A DNA stretch of 64,000 bases, taken from positions 744,001 through 808,000 of the forward strand of contig NZ_JAUSVO010000002.1 of the NCBI RefSeq assembly GCF_030814715.1. The letters run 5' to 3'. Position numbers and translations under genes: made by a program. The stretch is from Kaistia dalseonensis (GTDB lineage: Bacteria; Pseudomonadota; Alphaproteobacteria; Rhizobiales; Kaistiaceae). A model generated the notes under the pieces. It worked only from the letters and a program-made list of their open reading frames with translations. It searched no databases and was not told the origin of the DNA. Positions 53,993 through 62,413 of this stretch are shown here, piece by piece (positions within the stretch are counted from its first letter, which is position 1; each line of letters starts with the position of its first letter).

Positions 53993-56439
53993 CCGACCTT
54001 CCCTCATCCGCCAAGATCGTCATCATCGGCGGCGGCATCGTCGGCGCATCGGTCGCCTTTCATCTGGGCGCCATGGGCGTGAGCGACGTGCTGCTCCTCG
54101 AGCGCGGCAAGCTCACATCCGGCTCGACCTGGCATGCCGCCGGCCTCGTCGGACAATTGCGCACATCCGCCAACATCACCCAATTGCTCGGCTATTCGGT
54201 CGCGCTCTATGACCGGCTCGAAGCGGAGACCGGGCAGGCGACCGGCTGGAAGCGAAATGGCGGCCTCCGCCTCGCCTGCAATCCCGAGCGCTGGACCGAG
54301 GTGAAGCGGCAGGCGACGACCGCGCGCTCCTTCGGTCTCGAAATGCACCTGCTGTCACCAAAGGAGGCGCAGGACCTCTGGCCGCTGATGCAGATCGACG
54401 ATGTCGTCGGCGCGGCCTTCCTGCCGACCGACGGGCAGGTGTCGCCATCCGATATCTCGGCCGCGCTCGCCAAGGGCGCGCGCATGAAGGGCGTGACAAT
54501 CCGCGAGGGCGTCAGCGTGCTCGATGTCGTGGTCGAGGATGGCAAGGTCGCGGCGGTGGTGACGGATCAGGGCCAGGTCGAATGCGACAAGCTGGTGATC
54601 TGCGCCGGCCAGTGGTCGCGCGAGATCGGGCGGCTCGCCGGGGTCAACATCCCGCTCGTCTCGGTGCAGCACCAATATCTGATCACCGAGCCGGTGCCGG
54701 GCGTCACGCCCGGCCTGCCGACGCTGCGCGATCCCGATCGGCTCACCTATTGGAAGGAAGAGGTCGGTGGGCTCGTCATGGGGGGCTACGAGCCCAATCC
54801 CAAGCTCTGGGACGTCGATCCGCTGCCGAGCGATTTCGAATTCCAGCTGCTCGAAAACGACCTCGACCATTTCGAGCCGATCATGGAGCAGGCGCTCGGC
54901 CGCGTGCCGGCGCTGGGCGAGGTCGGCATCCGCCAGTTCATCAACGGCCCCGAGAGTTTCACGCCGGATGGCAATTTCATCCTCGGCGAAGCGCCGGAGG
55001 TGAAGAACATCTTTGTCGGCGCCGGCTTCAACGCCTTCGGCATCGCGTCCGGTGGCGGTGCCGGCATGGCGCTGGCGGAATGGGTCGCCAAGGGTGCGCC
55101 GCCCTTCGATCTCTGGCCGGTCGACATCCGCCGTTTCGGCCGCAATCACCAGGATCTCGGCTGGATCCGGACACGCACGCTCGAAGCCTATGCCAAGCAC
55201 TACACCATGGCCTGGCCATTCGAGGAGCATCATTCTGGCCGCCCGCTCCGCCGCTCGCCGCTCTATGACCGGCTGAAGGCGGAAGGCGCGGCGTTTGGCG
55301 AAAAGCTCGGCTTTGAACGCGCCAATTGGTTTGCGGACCTCGCGGCGGGCGAGGTGCCGGAGGATCACTATACCTATGGCCGGCAGAACTGGTTCGGCGC
55401 CGTTGGCCGCGAGCACAAGGCCGCGCGCGAGGCCGCCGTCCTCTTCGACCAGACTTCGTTTGCCAAGTTCGAGCTCGTCGGCCGCGACGCGGAAGCCGCG
55501 CTCTCCTGGATCGCCGCGAACGACGTGGCGAAGCCCGTCGGCCATCTCGTCTATACCCAGATGCTGAACGATCGCGGCGGCATCGAATGCGACCTGACCG
55601 TCTCCCGCCTTGCCGTCGACAAATATTACGTCGTCACCGGCACCGGCTTCGCGACGCACGACTTCCACTGGATCGCGTCCAACATTCCGGCCGGGATGGA
55701 TGCGCGCCTTTCCGACGTCACCTCGCAATTTGCGACGCTCGTGCTGATGGGGCCGAAGGCGCGCGAGATCCTGTCGGGGCTGACGCGCGACGACATCTCG
55801 CACGCGGCCTTCCCCTTCGGCCGCGCCAGGCCGTTGCAGATCGCCGGCTGCCCGGTTCTGGCGCTTCGTGTCACCTATGTCGGCGAGCTCGGCTGGGAGC
55901 TTCACGTGCCGACCGAATTCGCGCTGACGCTCTACGAGGCGCTCATGGAGGCCGGACGCCCGCTCGGTCTGCGCCTTGCCGGCTATCGCGCGATTGAATC
56001 GCTCCGCCTCGAAAAGGGCTATCGCGCCTGGGGCGCCGAAATTGGCCCCGATCATTCGCCGCTGGTCGCCGGCATGGGCATGTTCGTGAAGCTCAAGAAG
56101 CCGATACCGTTTCTCGGCCGCGCCGCGATCGAGGCGCAGGCTGCCCGGCCGCTGCCGCGCCTGCTCGCCGCCTTCACCACCGTCGATCCCTCGCTCGTCC
56201 TGCTCGGGCGCGAGACGATCTATCGCAATGGCGAGCGCGTCGGCTGGCTCGCCAGTGGCGGCTATGGCTACACGGTCGAAAAGCCGATCGGCTATGGCTA
56301 TGTCCGCAATCCGGCGGGCGTAGACCGCGACTACGTGCTCACTGGTGCCTATGAGCTGGAAATCGCCGGCGAACGCTATCCGGCGGAGGTCCATCTCGAC
56401 GCGCTCTATGATCCGCAAGGATCGAAGATACGAGCCTGA
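53989..56439 (+). CDS. FAD-dependent dimethylglycine/sarcosine dehydrogenase-type flavoprotein
   Basis: An 816-residue two-domain enzyme. Residues about 10-400 are an FAD DAO domain with the GGGIVGA nucleotide loop (14-20) and GSTWHAAGLVG, where His49 fits the covalent flavin attachment of dimethylglycine and sarcosine dehydrogenases. Residues about 430-800 are a GcvT-type folate domain (GcvT and GcvT C-terminal). It would demethylate a methylated amine and pass the one-carbon unit to tetrahydrofolate. It is translationally coupled to the kinase gene. Confidence 0.88.
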   Translation: MTDLPSSAKIVIIGGGIVGASVAFHLGAMGVSDVLLLERGKLTSGSTWHAAGLVGQLRTSANITQLLGYSVALYDRLEAETGQATGWKRNGGLRLACNPERWTEVKRQATTARSFGLEMHLLSPKEAQDLWPLMQIDDVVGAAFLPTDGQVSPSDISAALAKGARMKGVTIREGVSVLDVVVEDGKVAAVVTDQGQVECDKLVICAGQWSREIGRLAGVNIPLVSVQHQYLITEPVPGVTPGLPTLRDPDRLTYWKEEVGGLVMGGYEPNPKLWDVDPLPSDFEFQLLENDLDHFEPIMEQALGRVPALGEVGIRQFINGPESFTPDGNFILGEAPEVKNIFVGAGFNAFGIASGGGAGMALAEWVAKGAPPFDLWPVDIRRFGRNHQDLGWIRTRTLEAYAKHYTMAWPFEEHHSGRPLRRSPLYDRLKAEGAAFGEKLGFERANWFADLAAGEVPEDHYTYGRQNWFGAVGREHKAAREAAVLFDQTSFAKFELVGRDAEAALSWIAANDVAKPVGHLVYTQMLNDRGGIECDLTVSRLAVDKYYVVTGTGFATHDFHWIASNIPAGMDARLSDVTSQFATLVLMGPKAREILSGLTRDDISHAAFPFGRARPLQIAGCPVLALRVTYVGELGWELHVPTEFALTLYEALMEAGRPLGLRLAGYRAIESLRLEKGYRAWGAEIGPDHSPLVAGMGMFVKLKKPIPFLGRAAIEAQAARPLPRLLAAFTTVDPSLVLLGRETIYRNGERVGWLASGGYGYTVEKPIGYGYVRNPAGVDRDYVLTGAYELEIAGERYPAEVHLDALYDPQGSKIRA

Positions 56440-56529
56440 ACGAGTGGTCCCTGCGGCGCCGCCGTCGCCTCGCGTGCAAGGGGGCAAGCGGTGTGTCGTC
56501 GCAATTGCCCCGCCTCTTGCGCTCGATGG

Positions 56530-56558
56530 TTGACAGATAGGGCGGGGAGGTATTCGTT
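56530..56558 (+). promoter_or_regulatory. Candidate promoter of the iron importer genes
   Basis: A perfect TTGACA (56530-56535) is followed after 15 or 17 bases by weak -10 candidates (TATTCG or TTCGTT). A start near 56563 fits a 35-base leader. Confidence 0.35.
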
Positions 56559-56583
56559 CGCTCGAACAATCGGCAATAATAAC

Positions 56584-56598
56584 ATAGAGTTATTCTAA
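56584..56598. promoter_or_regulatory. Inverted repeat resembling an iron control element
   Basis: ATAGAGTTATTCTAA contains TAGA/TCTA half-sites separated by five bases, near-palindromic, and overlaps the binding-protein start codon. It resembles the TTTAGAA-N3-TTCTAAA pattern bound by Irr in Rhizobiales, but is imperfect. The 13-mer GTTATTCTAATGT at 56589-56601 recurs at 59368-59380. Confidence 0.35.
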
Positions 56599-57620
56599 TG
56601 TATGACGTCACGCGGCGTCAGTTGATTGCAGGCGCCGGACTTGGCGGCGTGGCGATCCTTTCGGGTGCGGTGCTGCCGGCGCGCGCCGACACGGTCCGTC
56701 TCGCCCTTTACAATGGCCAGCACCGTCCGCCGGTCGAGGCGCTGGTCGCCGCCTTCACGCAGGCGACGGGCATCGAAGTCGCCACCCGCAACGGCAACAG
56801 CGCACAACTCGCGAGCCAGCTGATCGAGGAAGGGCCGAATTCGCCGGCCGATGTCTTCTGGTCGGAGGAAAGCCCATCGCTCGCGGCAATCGCCGAAAAA
56901 GGCCTGCTCGTGCCGCTCGCCGCCGACACGCTGGCCGCCGTGCCCGAGACCTATCACGCGAAGGACGGCACATGGACCGGCGCGACGGCGCGCTGCCGCG
57001 TCGTCGTCTATAACAAGAGCATGATCGAGCCCGCATCGCTGCCGCCCTCGGTGCTGGATTTCGCGGCGGAAGCCTGGGCCGACAAGGTCGCCTTCGCGCC
57101 GAACAGCGGCGCCTTCCAGCAGCAGATCGTTGCCGTCTCGCTGCTCAAGGGCCGCGACGCTGCGCTCGCCTGGCTGAAGGGGCTGAAACAATATGGCCGC
57201 GTCTATAATTCCGACTCGGCCGCCGTCGAGGCGGTGGAGAGCGGCGAGATCGAGACGGCGCTGAGCAACAATTACTACTGGCATGCACTCGCCCGCGAGA
57301 TCGGTGCCGACGACATGCAGTCGGCGATCCACAATATCGGCCATGGCGATCCCGGCACGCTGATCACGGTCTCCGGCGCCGGCGTGCTGAAGACCTCGAA
57401 GAACGCGGACGCCGCGCAGAAATTCGTCGCCTTCATGGTGAGCGCGGAAGGGCAGGCGGCCATTGTCGGCGCGATCGCCGAATATCCGCTGCGGCCGGGT
57501 GTCGTCTCGCCGTTCCCGCTGACGCCGTTCGACCAGCTCGACCCGGCGCCGGTCACGCCGGCGCAACTCGGCACCGCCGAGGATGCGCTCGCTCTGCTGC
57601 GCGAGGCGGACCTGGCTTGA
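56598..57620 (+). CDS. Iron(III)-type ABC transporter substrate-binding protein (FbpA-like)
   Basis: A 340-residue periplasmic binding protein. It has a twin-arginine-like N-terminus (DVTRRQLIAGAGLGGVAIL) and cleavage after PARA near residue 30. The body has the FbpA-like NGQHRPPVEALVAAFTQATG and SEESPSLAAIA, the YYWHALAREIG region with two tyrosines, and the GTLITVSGAGVL lobe. It would bind ferric or a related metal chelate outside the inner membrane. The permease follows ten bases later and no ATPase is found. Confidence 0.85.
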   Translation: MYDVTRRQLIAGAGLGGVAILSGAVLPARADTVRLALYNGQHRPPVEALVAAFTQATGIEVATRNGNSAQLASQLIEEGPNSPADVFWSEESPSLAAIAEKGLLVPLAADTLAAVPETYHAKDGTWTGATARCRVVVYNKSMIEPASLPPSVLDFAAEAWADKVAFAPNSGAFQQQIVAVSLLKGRDAALAWLKGLKQYGRVYNSDSAAVEAVESGEIETALSNNYYWHALAREIGADDMQSAIHNIGHGDPGTLITVSGAGVLKTSKNADAAQKFVAFMVSAEGQAAIVGAIAEYPLRPGVVSPFPLTPFDQLDPAPVTPAQLGTAEDALALLREADLA

Positions 57621-57630
57621 GGCACCCTCG

Positions 57631-59226
57631 ATGAGCGAGTTTCTCGGCGAGGTTCCGGGCGGGGTCGTCCCGGCGCGCCGCCGCTGGCGCCGCGTCGGCC
57701 GCCCGTCTTTGCTGCTCATTCTCGCCGCCCTGGTGCCGACAGTGCTGATCGCGCTGCCGGTGGTCTATGTGCTGATCCGCTCCTGGGATGCAGGCTGGAG
57801 CGGCATCGTCGCCGAATTGCTGCGGCCGCGCACGGTGCTGCTGTTCGTCAACACGACGACCCTGACGGTCTGCGTCACGCTCTTCTCCGTCCTCATCGGC
57901 TTTGCCGCCGCATGGTGCACGGAGCGCTGCGACCTGCCCATGCCCGCGCTCTGGCGTGTGCTCTGCAGCCTGCCACTGGCCATGCCGGCCTTTGTGGCGA
58001 GCTTCGCGTGGAAGTCGCTCGGGCCGGAATTCCAGGGACTGCCCGGCGCCATCCTGATCCTGACCATGGAGAGCTTCCCGCTGGTCTTCCTGCCAGCGGC
58101 GGCGGCCTTGCGCAGTATGGATCCCGGCATGGAGGAGGTCTCCCGCTCGCTCGGTCATGGGCCATGGCAGAGCTTCGTGGCGATCGTGGTACCGCGCATG
58201 CTGCCGGCACTCGGCGGTGCAGCCCTGCTGGTGACGGCGCATATGCTGTCCGAGTTCGGCGCGCTGTCGCTCCTGCGCGTGCAGACATTCACGACCGCGA
58301 TCTTCCAGCAATATGAGCTGCAATTCGACAACGCCTCGGCGGCGGTGCTCTCCGCCGTGCTGATGCTGCTCTGCCTGCCGGTGGCCTGGGCCGAGATGCG
58401 GCTGCGCAAGGGCGCCCGCTTCGCCAAGGTCGGCCGCAATACGGCGCGGCGCGGATCGCCCGTGCGCCTCGGGCGCGCCAAGCCGCTCATCATGCTGGTG
58501 TTCGTCCTGCTCGCCATCGTCTCGCTCGGCGTGCCGTTCGGCCGGCTGCTCTATTGGCTGGTCAAGGGCGTTTCTGCCGGGCGCGGGCTCGATGCCATCG
58601 TGCCCGCTCTCTGGGGCTCGCTGTCGCTCGCCATTCCCGGCACGCTCGTCACGACGCTGGTCGCGCTGCCGCTGGTCTTGCTGGCGTTGAAGAGCCGCGG
58701 CCCGATCGCGCGTCTCGCCGATCGCCTGCCCTATATCGTGCATGGGCTGCCCGGTCTCGTCGTCGCGCTGGCGCTGGTCTATATCGCGATCCGCGTCTTG
58801 CCGGCCGTCTACCAGACATCCACGCTGGTTTTTGCCGCCTATGCGATCCTGTTCATGCCGCTTGCGCAATCCGCGATCCGCGCTTCGGCGGAACTGGTGC
58901 CGCGCGAGATCGAAGAAGTTGCACGAACACTCGGCCGCGGCCCGGCGGCCGCCTTCCTGTCGGTAACACTGCCGGCGCTGGCGCCCGGCCTTGGTGCCGC
59001 GCTCGCGCTCGTGGCGCTGGAACTGATGCGCGAGCTGACCGCCACGCTGATCCTGGCGCCGACCGGCGTTACCACGCTCGCGACCGAAGTCTGGTCGCAT
59101 ACCAATGACAGCGCCTATGCCGCCGCCGCGCCCTTCGCGGCCATGCTGGTGTTGATCTCGGGCGTGCCTGTCTATTTCTTCACGCTGCGCACCTTGAACG
59201 GCCAGCGTTCGCGCGCCGTGTCGTAG
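57631..59226 (+). CDS. Iron ABC transporter permease (FbpB-like)
   Basis: A 531-residue permease with two fused ABC-permease halves and about twelve transmembrane helices. Each half has an EAA-type loop: MEEVSRSLGHGPWQSFVAIV in the first and EIEEVARTLGRGPAAAFLSV in the second. The two-in-one structure is typical of FbpB. I start it at ATG 57631 (MSEFLGEVPGG), since an upstream start at 57583 overlaps the previous gene. There is no fbpC after it, the next gene is 248 bases on. Confidence 0.87.
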   Translation: MSEFLGEVPGGVVPARRRWRRVGRPSLLLILAALVPTVLIALPVVYVLIRSWDAGWSGIVAELLRPRTVLLFVNTTTLTVCVTLFSVLIGFAAAWCTERCDLPMPALWRVLCSLPLAMPAFVASFAWKSLGPEFQGLPGAILILTMESFPLVFLPAAAALRSMDPGMEEVSRSLGHGPWQSFVAIVVPRMLPALGGAALLVTAHMLSEFGALSLLRVQTFTTAIFQQYELQFDNASAAVLSAVLMLLCLPVAWAEMRLRKGARFAKVGRNTARRGSPVRLGRAKPLIMLVFVLLAIVSLGVPFGRLLYWLVKGVSAGRGLDAIVPALWGSLSLAIPGTLVTTLVALPLVLLALKSRGPIARLADRLPYIVHGLPGLVVALALVYIAIRVLPAVYQTSTLVFAAYAILFMPLAQSAIRASAELVPREIEEVARTLGRGPAAAFLSVTLPALAPGLGAALALVALELMRELTATLILAPTGVTTLATEVWSHTNDSAYAAAAPFAAMLVLISGVPVYFFTLRTLNGQRSRAVS

Positions 59227-59367
59227 AGTCCACATCAGACGATCGCTGTCGCCCCTGCGTTGACGCCCACGTCATCGATAGAGGACTAAGTGTCGCCGCA
59301 TTTCGCTGTCATTCATATAAGCATATTACGTTCGGTCGATCGTGAATGACTGAGCGGAATATGTCGT

Positions 59368-59380
59368 GTTATTCTAATGT
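59368..59380. repeat. Second copy of the 13-mer found at the iron importer start
   Basis: GTTATTCTAATGT occurs here and at 56589-56601, in both cases in AT-rich DNA close to a gene start. In this copy the TAGAG half-site of the palindrome is not conserved. Nearby GTCATTCA (59308-59315) and TGAATGAC (59343-59350) form an 8-bp inverted repeat. Confidence 0.4.
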
Positions 59381-59474
59381 TGTTATGTAGTTAGAGAGCA
59401 TTAACCAAGGAAGAAATCGGGAGTGTTTTGGCGGGTATGGGGGTACATGTCGAAACAGAGTAGAGACCAAGCCC

Positions 59475-60890
59475 ATGACGAATTTCGCCCGGTCCGCCGC
59501 TGTCCGGCGGCGCGAATTCACCATGCCGGTGGATCGACACCCTCCGGCCAATGTGCTTCAGCCGCTTCGTCAGTCTGATGAAGACCTGATCATCCGTGTG
59601 CCTTCCCAAAAGGAAGACGCCGCACCGATAGAATGGCCTGCACCGGCCGATGTGGCGGCGGATTCGCCGTTGCTCGAAAATCTGGCCTCGGAGCTCGAGG
59701 CGGCGCTGATGAGCGATCTCCAGTCCGTCGCGTCGCTCTGGCCCGGCGAGGCGCCGCGCCGCACGGCGCCACTCCTGTCGGAGCCCGACCTGTTCGCGGC
59801 CGAGTTTCCCGAGATTCCACTCGAGGCCATCCGCAACGGCGACGCGCCCGATCATGATCGGCTCGCCATCGAGCTGCTCCTGTCGCGGGCGAGACCCGAT
59901 GGCGCGCCGTCTCCGTCTCTGCAGCAGCGCCAGGAGGCGTTTGCCGAGGCTCTGGCCGCCAGCATGGCTCATGAAGAGCCCGTGCCGGAACCACCGCGCG
60001 CTCAAGTCCGGGCACCGCGCCGTGTGCCGCGTCCCGAGAGCGCCGCGGTCGAGCCCGCGCAGCCGACGCGAGTGGATGGATCGGGAGGCGTGCTGCGCTT
60101 CAGCCGGAAGATCCTGCTTGCCGGCGGGCTTGTCCTGCTCTTCGGCGGCGGCGTGCTGCTGACCGTTCAATCGGTTACGGCCAATACGGAGACGGGCCCG
60201 ACAGCGCTCGATCCGTCGGCGACGGCCAGCATTGCGCCTCCGGCCGCAAAGGTCGAGGCGCCGCAGAAGCAGTCCTATGACAGGGCAGCACAGGATCAGG
60301 CTCTGGCGGAGCCGCCGCAGCTTCGCCCGACGGACATGCTGCCGGCGCCGGGCGCGACCGCCGACGCTGCGGGAACAGAGCCGGTTCAGGCCGATTCATC
60401 GGCCGCCCAAGCAGCATCTGCCGCCCAAGCAGCCTCGGCGACGAAGACCGATATGGCCAAGCCGGTCACGGTCGCATCCGCGCCTTCAGCGGATATGGTG
60501 AGGGCCGACAATGACCCGGTTCAGGGTCCGTCCGGCAAGGCCGCCGCTTCGGCCGCCTCGCCCGCTGGATCAGAACTGGTCGCATCCGTGCCGCAGGCGA
60601 TTGCCCAGCCGCTCGTGATGGATACGGCTGCGGCACCGGCGACCGTGATGCGCAAGAAGACGACGCAAGCCGTCGGCGCCCTGGCGGCCGGTCCGGCCCG
60701 CATCACCAGCGGCGTCAAGATGCGCAGCAATCCGGACAATGGCGCGCCCGTCGTGGCGCTGCTCGGTGCCGGCGACAATGTCAGCATCGTCCAGTGCAAG
60801 GGATGGTGCGAAGTGACCTCAGGCGACAAGCGCGGCTTTGTTTTCCAGCGCTTCCTCGCCCCAGCCTCGACCGTCACAGCGTCCGAGTAG
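59475..60890 (+). CDS. Membrane-anchored SH3-domain protein
   Basis: A 471-residue protein with a long Pro/Ala-rich cytoplasmic N-terminal region (residues 1-205), one transmembrane segment (ILLAGGLVLLFGGGVLLTVQ, about 213-232) and a periplasmic region with low-complexity Ala/Ser/Thr sequence, ending in a bacterial SH3 domain (RITSGVKMRSNPDNGAPVVA, then GDNVSIVQCKGWCEVTSGDK) in the last 65 residues. SH3 of this type often binds peptidoglycan. The ATG at 59475 is followed by a basic RRREF stretch. Codon use is normal. Confidence 0.75.
   Translation: MTNFARSAAVRRREFTMPVDRHPPANVLQPLRQSDEDLIIRVPSQKEDAAPIEWPAPADVAADSPLLENLASELEAALMSDLQSVASLWPGEAPRRTAPLLSEPDLFAAEFPEIPLEAIRNGDAPDHDRLAIELLLSRARPDGAPSPSLQQRQEAFAEALAASMAHEEPVPEPPRAQVRAPRRVPRPESAAVEPAQPTRVDGSGGVLRFSRKILLAGGLVLLFGGGVLLTVQSVTANTETGPTALDPSATASIAPPAAKVEAPQKQSYDRAAQDQALAEPPQLRPTDMLPAPGATADAAGTEPVQADSSAAQAASAAQAASATKTDMAKPVTVASAPSADMVRADNDPVQGPSGKAAASAASPAGSELVASVPQAIAQPLVMDTAAAPATVMRKKTTQAVGALAAGPARITSGVKMRSNPDNGAPVVALLGAGDNVSIVQCKGWCEVTSGDKRGFVFQRFLAPASTVTASE
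60402..60437 (+). repeat. Tandem 18-bp repeat in the SH3-protein gene
   Basis: Two adjacent units of GCCGCCCAAGCAGC plus four variable bases encode AAQAAS twice, in the periplasmic low-complexity region. It is a site where copy number could vary between strains. Confidence 0.7.
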
Positions 60891-60904
60891 GACGGAAGAG
60901 GCCT

Positions 60905-60950
60905 GCCGGCATGTCGTACCGCGTTTTTGTCGGGTGACATGCCGGCCTTT
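60905..60950 (+). terminator. Terminator after the SH3-domain gene
   Basis: GCCGGCATGTC (60905-60915) and GACATGCCGGC (60936-60946) form a perfect 11-bp stem with a 20-base loop, followed by CTTTCTGCC. The T-run is short, but the position, 14 bases after the stop, fits. Confidence 0.55.
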
Positions 60951-61094
60951 CTGCCGGAGACCGAGGCGCGCGTCGCGCCACCGGTGCTCTCAGCCGGCGC
61001 TATTACCTTCTGATCGTTGGAATTCTTCGCTCGGGCCGCGCTTCACTCGGCGTGAAAATGCTCTAGCATGCCGCCCGTAACAAGGACGGCGCAT

Positions 61095-61556
61095 ATGCTC
61101 ATCGAACAACGCTTGCAGTCACTCGGCCTCGTACTTCCCGAGGTGCCGACCCCGGTCGGGACCTATCTTCCCTATGTCCAGATGGGCAATCTCCTCTTCA
61201 TGTGCGGGCAGGGGCCGCTGCTGCCGGACGGCACCAATGCGCTCGGCAAGGTCGGCGGCGACGTGACGCTCGAGCAGGGCTATGAACGCGCCCGCATCAC
61301 CGGCCTGGTGATGATCTCGGTCATGAAGAAGGCGCTCGGCGATCTCGATCGCGTGGTCCGCATCGGCAAGATCCTCGGCATGGTCAATTGCGTGCCGGAG
61401 TTCGGCGGCCACCCGCAGGTCATCAATGGCTGTTCCGACCTCTTCCTCGAAGTCTTCGGCGAGAAAGGGCGTCACGCCCGCTCCTCGGTGGGCATGTCGT
61501 CCTTGCCCGGCAACATGACCGTCGAGATCGAGGCCGTGGTCGAGGTCGCCCCCTAG
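61095..61556 (+). CDS. RidA/YjgF-family protein
   Basis: A 153-residue protein of the RidA (YjgF/YER057c/UK114) family, which hydrolyse reactive enamine/imine intermediates. Family features are YLPYVQMGNLLFMCGQGPLL, the GMVNCVPEFGGHP and the HARSSVGMSSLPGNMTVEIE with the Arg that binds the carboxylate. It belongs to the longer YjgF subgroup. The start at ATG 61095 follows AAGGAC. It is a single gene. Confidence 0.88.
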   Translation: MLIEQRLQSLGLVLPEVPTPVGTYLPYVQMGNLLFMCGQGPLLPDGTNALGKVGGDVTLEQGYERARITGLVMISVMKKALGDLDRVVRIGKILGMVNCVPEFGGHPQVINGCSDLFLEVFGEKGRHARSSVGMSSLPGNMTVEIEAVVEVAP

Positions 61557-61615
61557 CCACGTTTCCTTCACGCGAAGCGGTATCCACGTCGCTCGGAAAC
61601 GCTCCAGGTGCGGCC

Positions 61616-62413
61616 TCAGGCCAGTTCTGGATAGCCGCGCTCGATCGCGAAATCGCGCATGGCCGTGCAGCGCGCATAGTCGGCGAGGTCCAGCCGTTCG
61701 AAACCAGCGATGAGCAGGGCCTCGCTTATGGCGGCGAGCGCCGGATCGGCGACTGTGTCCTCGATTGCCTGACGCAGGCGTTCGAGGTCGGCGTCGCTGG
61801 TCGTGGCGGACGTGATCACCGGCAGGCCTGGAGCCGGAGCCGTGGCGCCGACATCCTTCAAGCCTGCGACGATCTCCGGCTCGCTGCGCGCGATGAGTGC
61901 GAGGGTGACGCAGTCGATCGCCGCAATGTCGGCGGCACCACCCAGCACGGCCTCGATCGAGCGCCGATGCGCGCCCGTCTCGACCGTCGCACCGAAGAAG
62001 CGTCCATCGGTCTGGAGTGGCGCGACGAGCGCCCGCAGCCCGTTATAGCCGGATTGGGAATCGCGGCTGTTGAATGCGACAGTCCGGCCCCGAAAATCCG
62101 CGATACCGTCGAGCGCGAGGTCCTTCCGCGTGACGAGCCGGCTGCGATAATCGCTGCCAGTGCAGCCTTCGGCCGCGTAGCAGAAGGCGCCGACCACGCG
62201 GACATGGTGCGACAGCCCTTGGACCAGAGGGTAGCCGCAAGCCTGGCTGATGAGGAGGTCCGGCGCGCGCCAATGGGCGGCGAGGTCATCCGGCCATGCC
62301 AACTGGGCCGGTACATCGGCAAGGCCGCGCTCTGCCAGCTTGGCGGCTAGCACGCCCCAGAAGCGCTCGACTGCTGCTGGGTCGACGCCATACATGGGCA
62401 GCGAAGCGATCAT
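61616..62413 (-). CDS. PhnD-like phosphate/phosphonate-type ABC binding protein
   Basis: A 265-residue protein of the PhnD periplasmic-binding fold (MIASLPMYGVDPAAVERFWG, then VTRKDLALDGIADFRGRTVA and NSRDSQSGYNGLRAL). It has no signal peptide, so it is probably cytoplasmic or the true start is elsewhere. In other organisms similar lone proteins bind small anions. Its ATG overlaps the stop of the desaturase gene by four bases (62410-62413), so it is translated with it. No ABC permease is near. Confidence 0.75.
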   Translation of the reverse strand: MIASLPMYGVDPAAVERFWGVLAAKLAERGLADVPAQLAWPDDLAAHWRAPDLLISQACGYPLVQGLSHHVRVVGAFCYAAEGCTGSDYRSRLVTRKDLALDGIADFRGRTVAFNSRDSQSGYNGLRALVAPLQTDGRFFGATVETGAHRRSIEAVLGGAADIAAIDCVTLALIARSEPEIVAGLKDVGATAPAPGLPVITSATTSDADLERLRQAIEDTVADPALAAISEALLIAGFERLDLADYARCTAMRDFAIERGYPELA

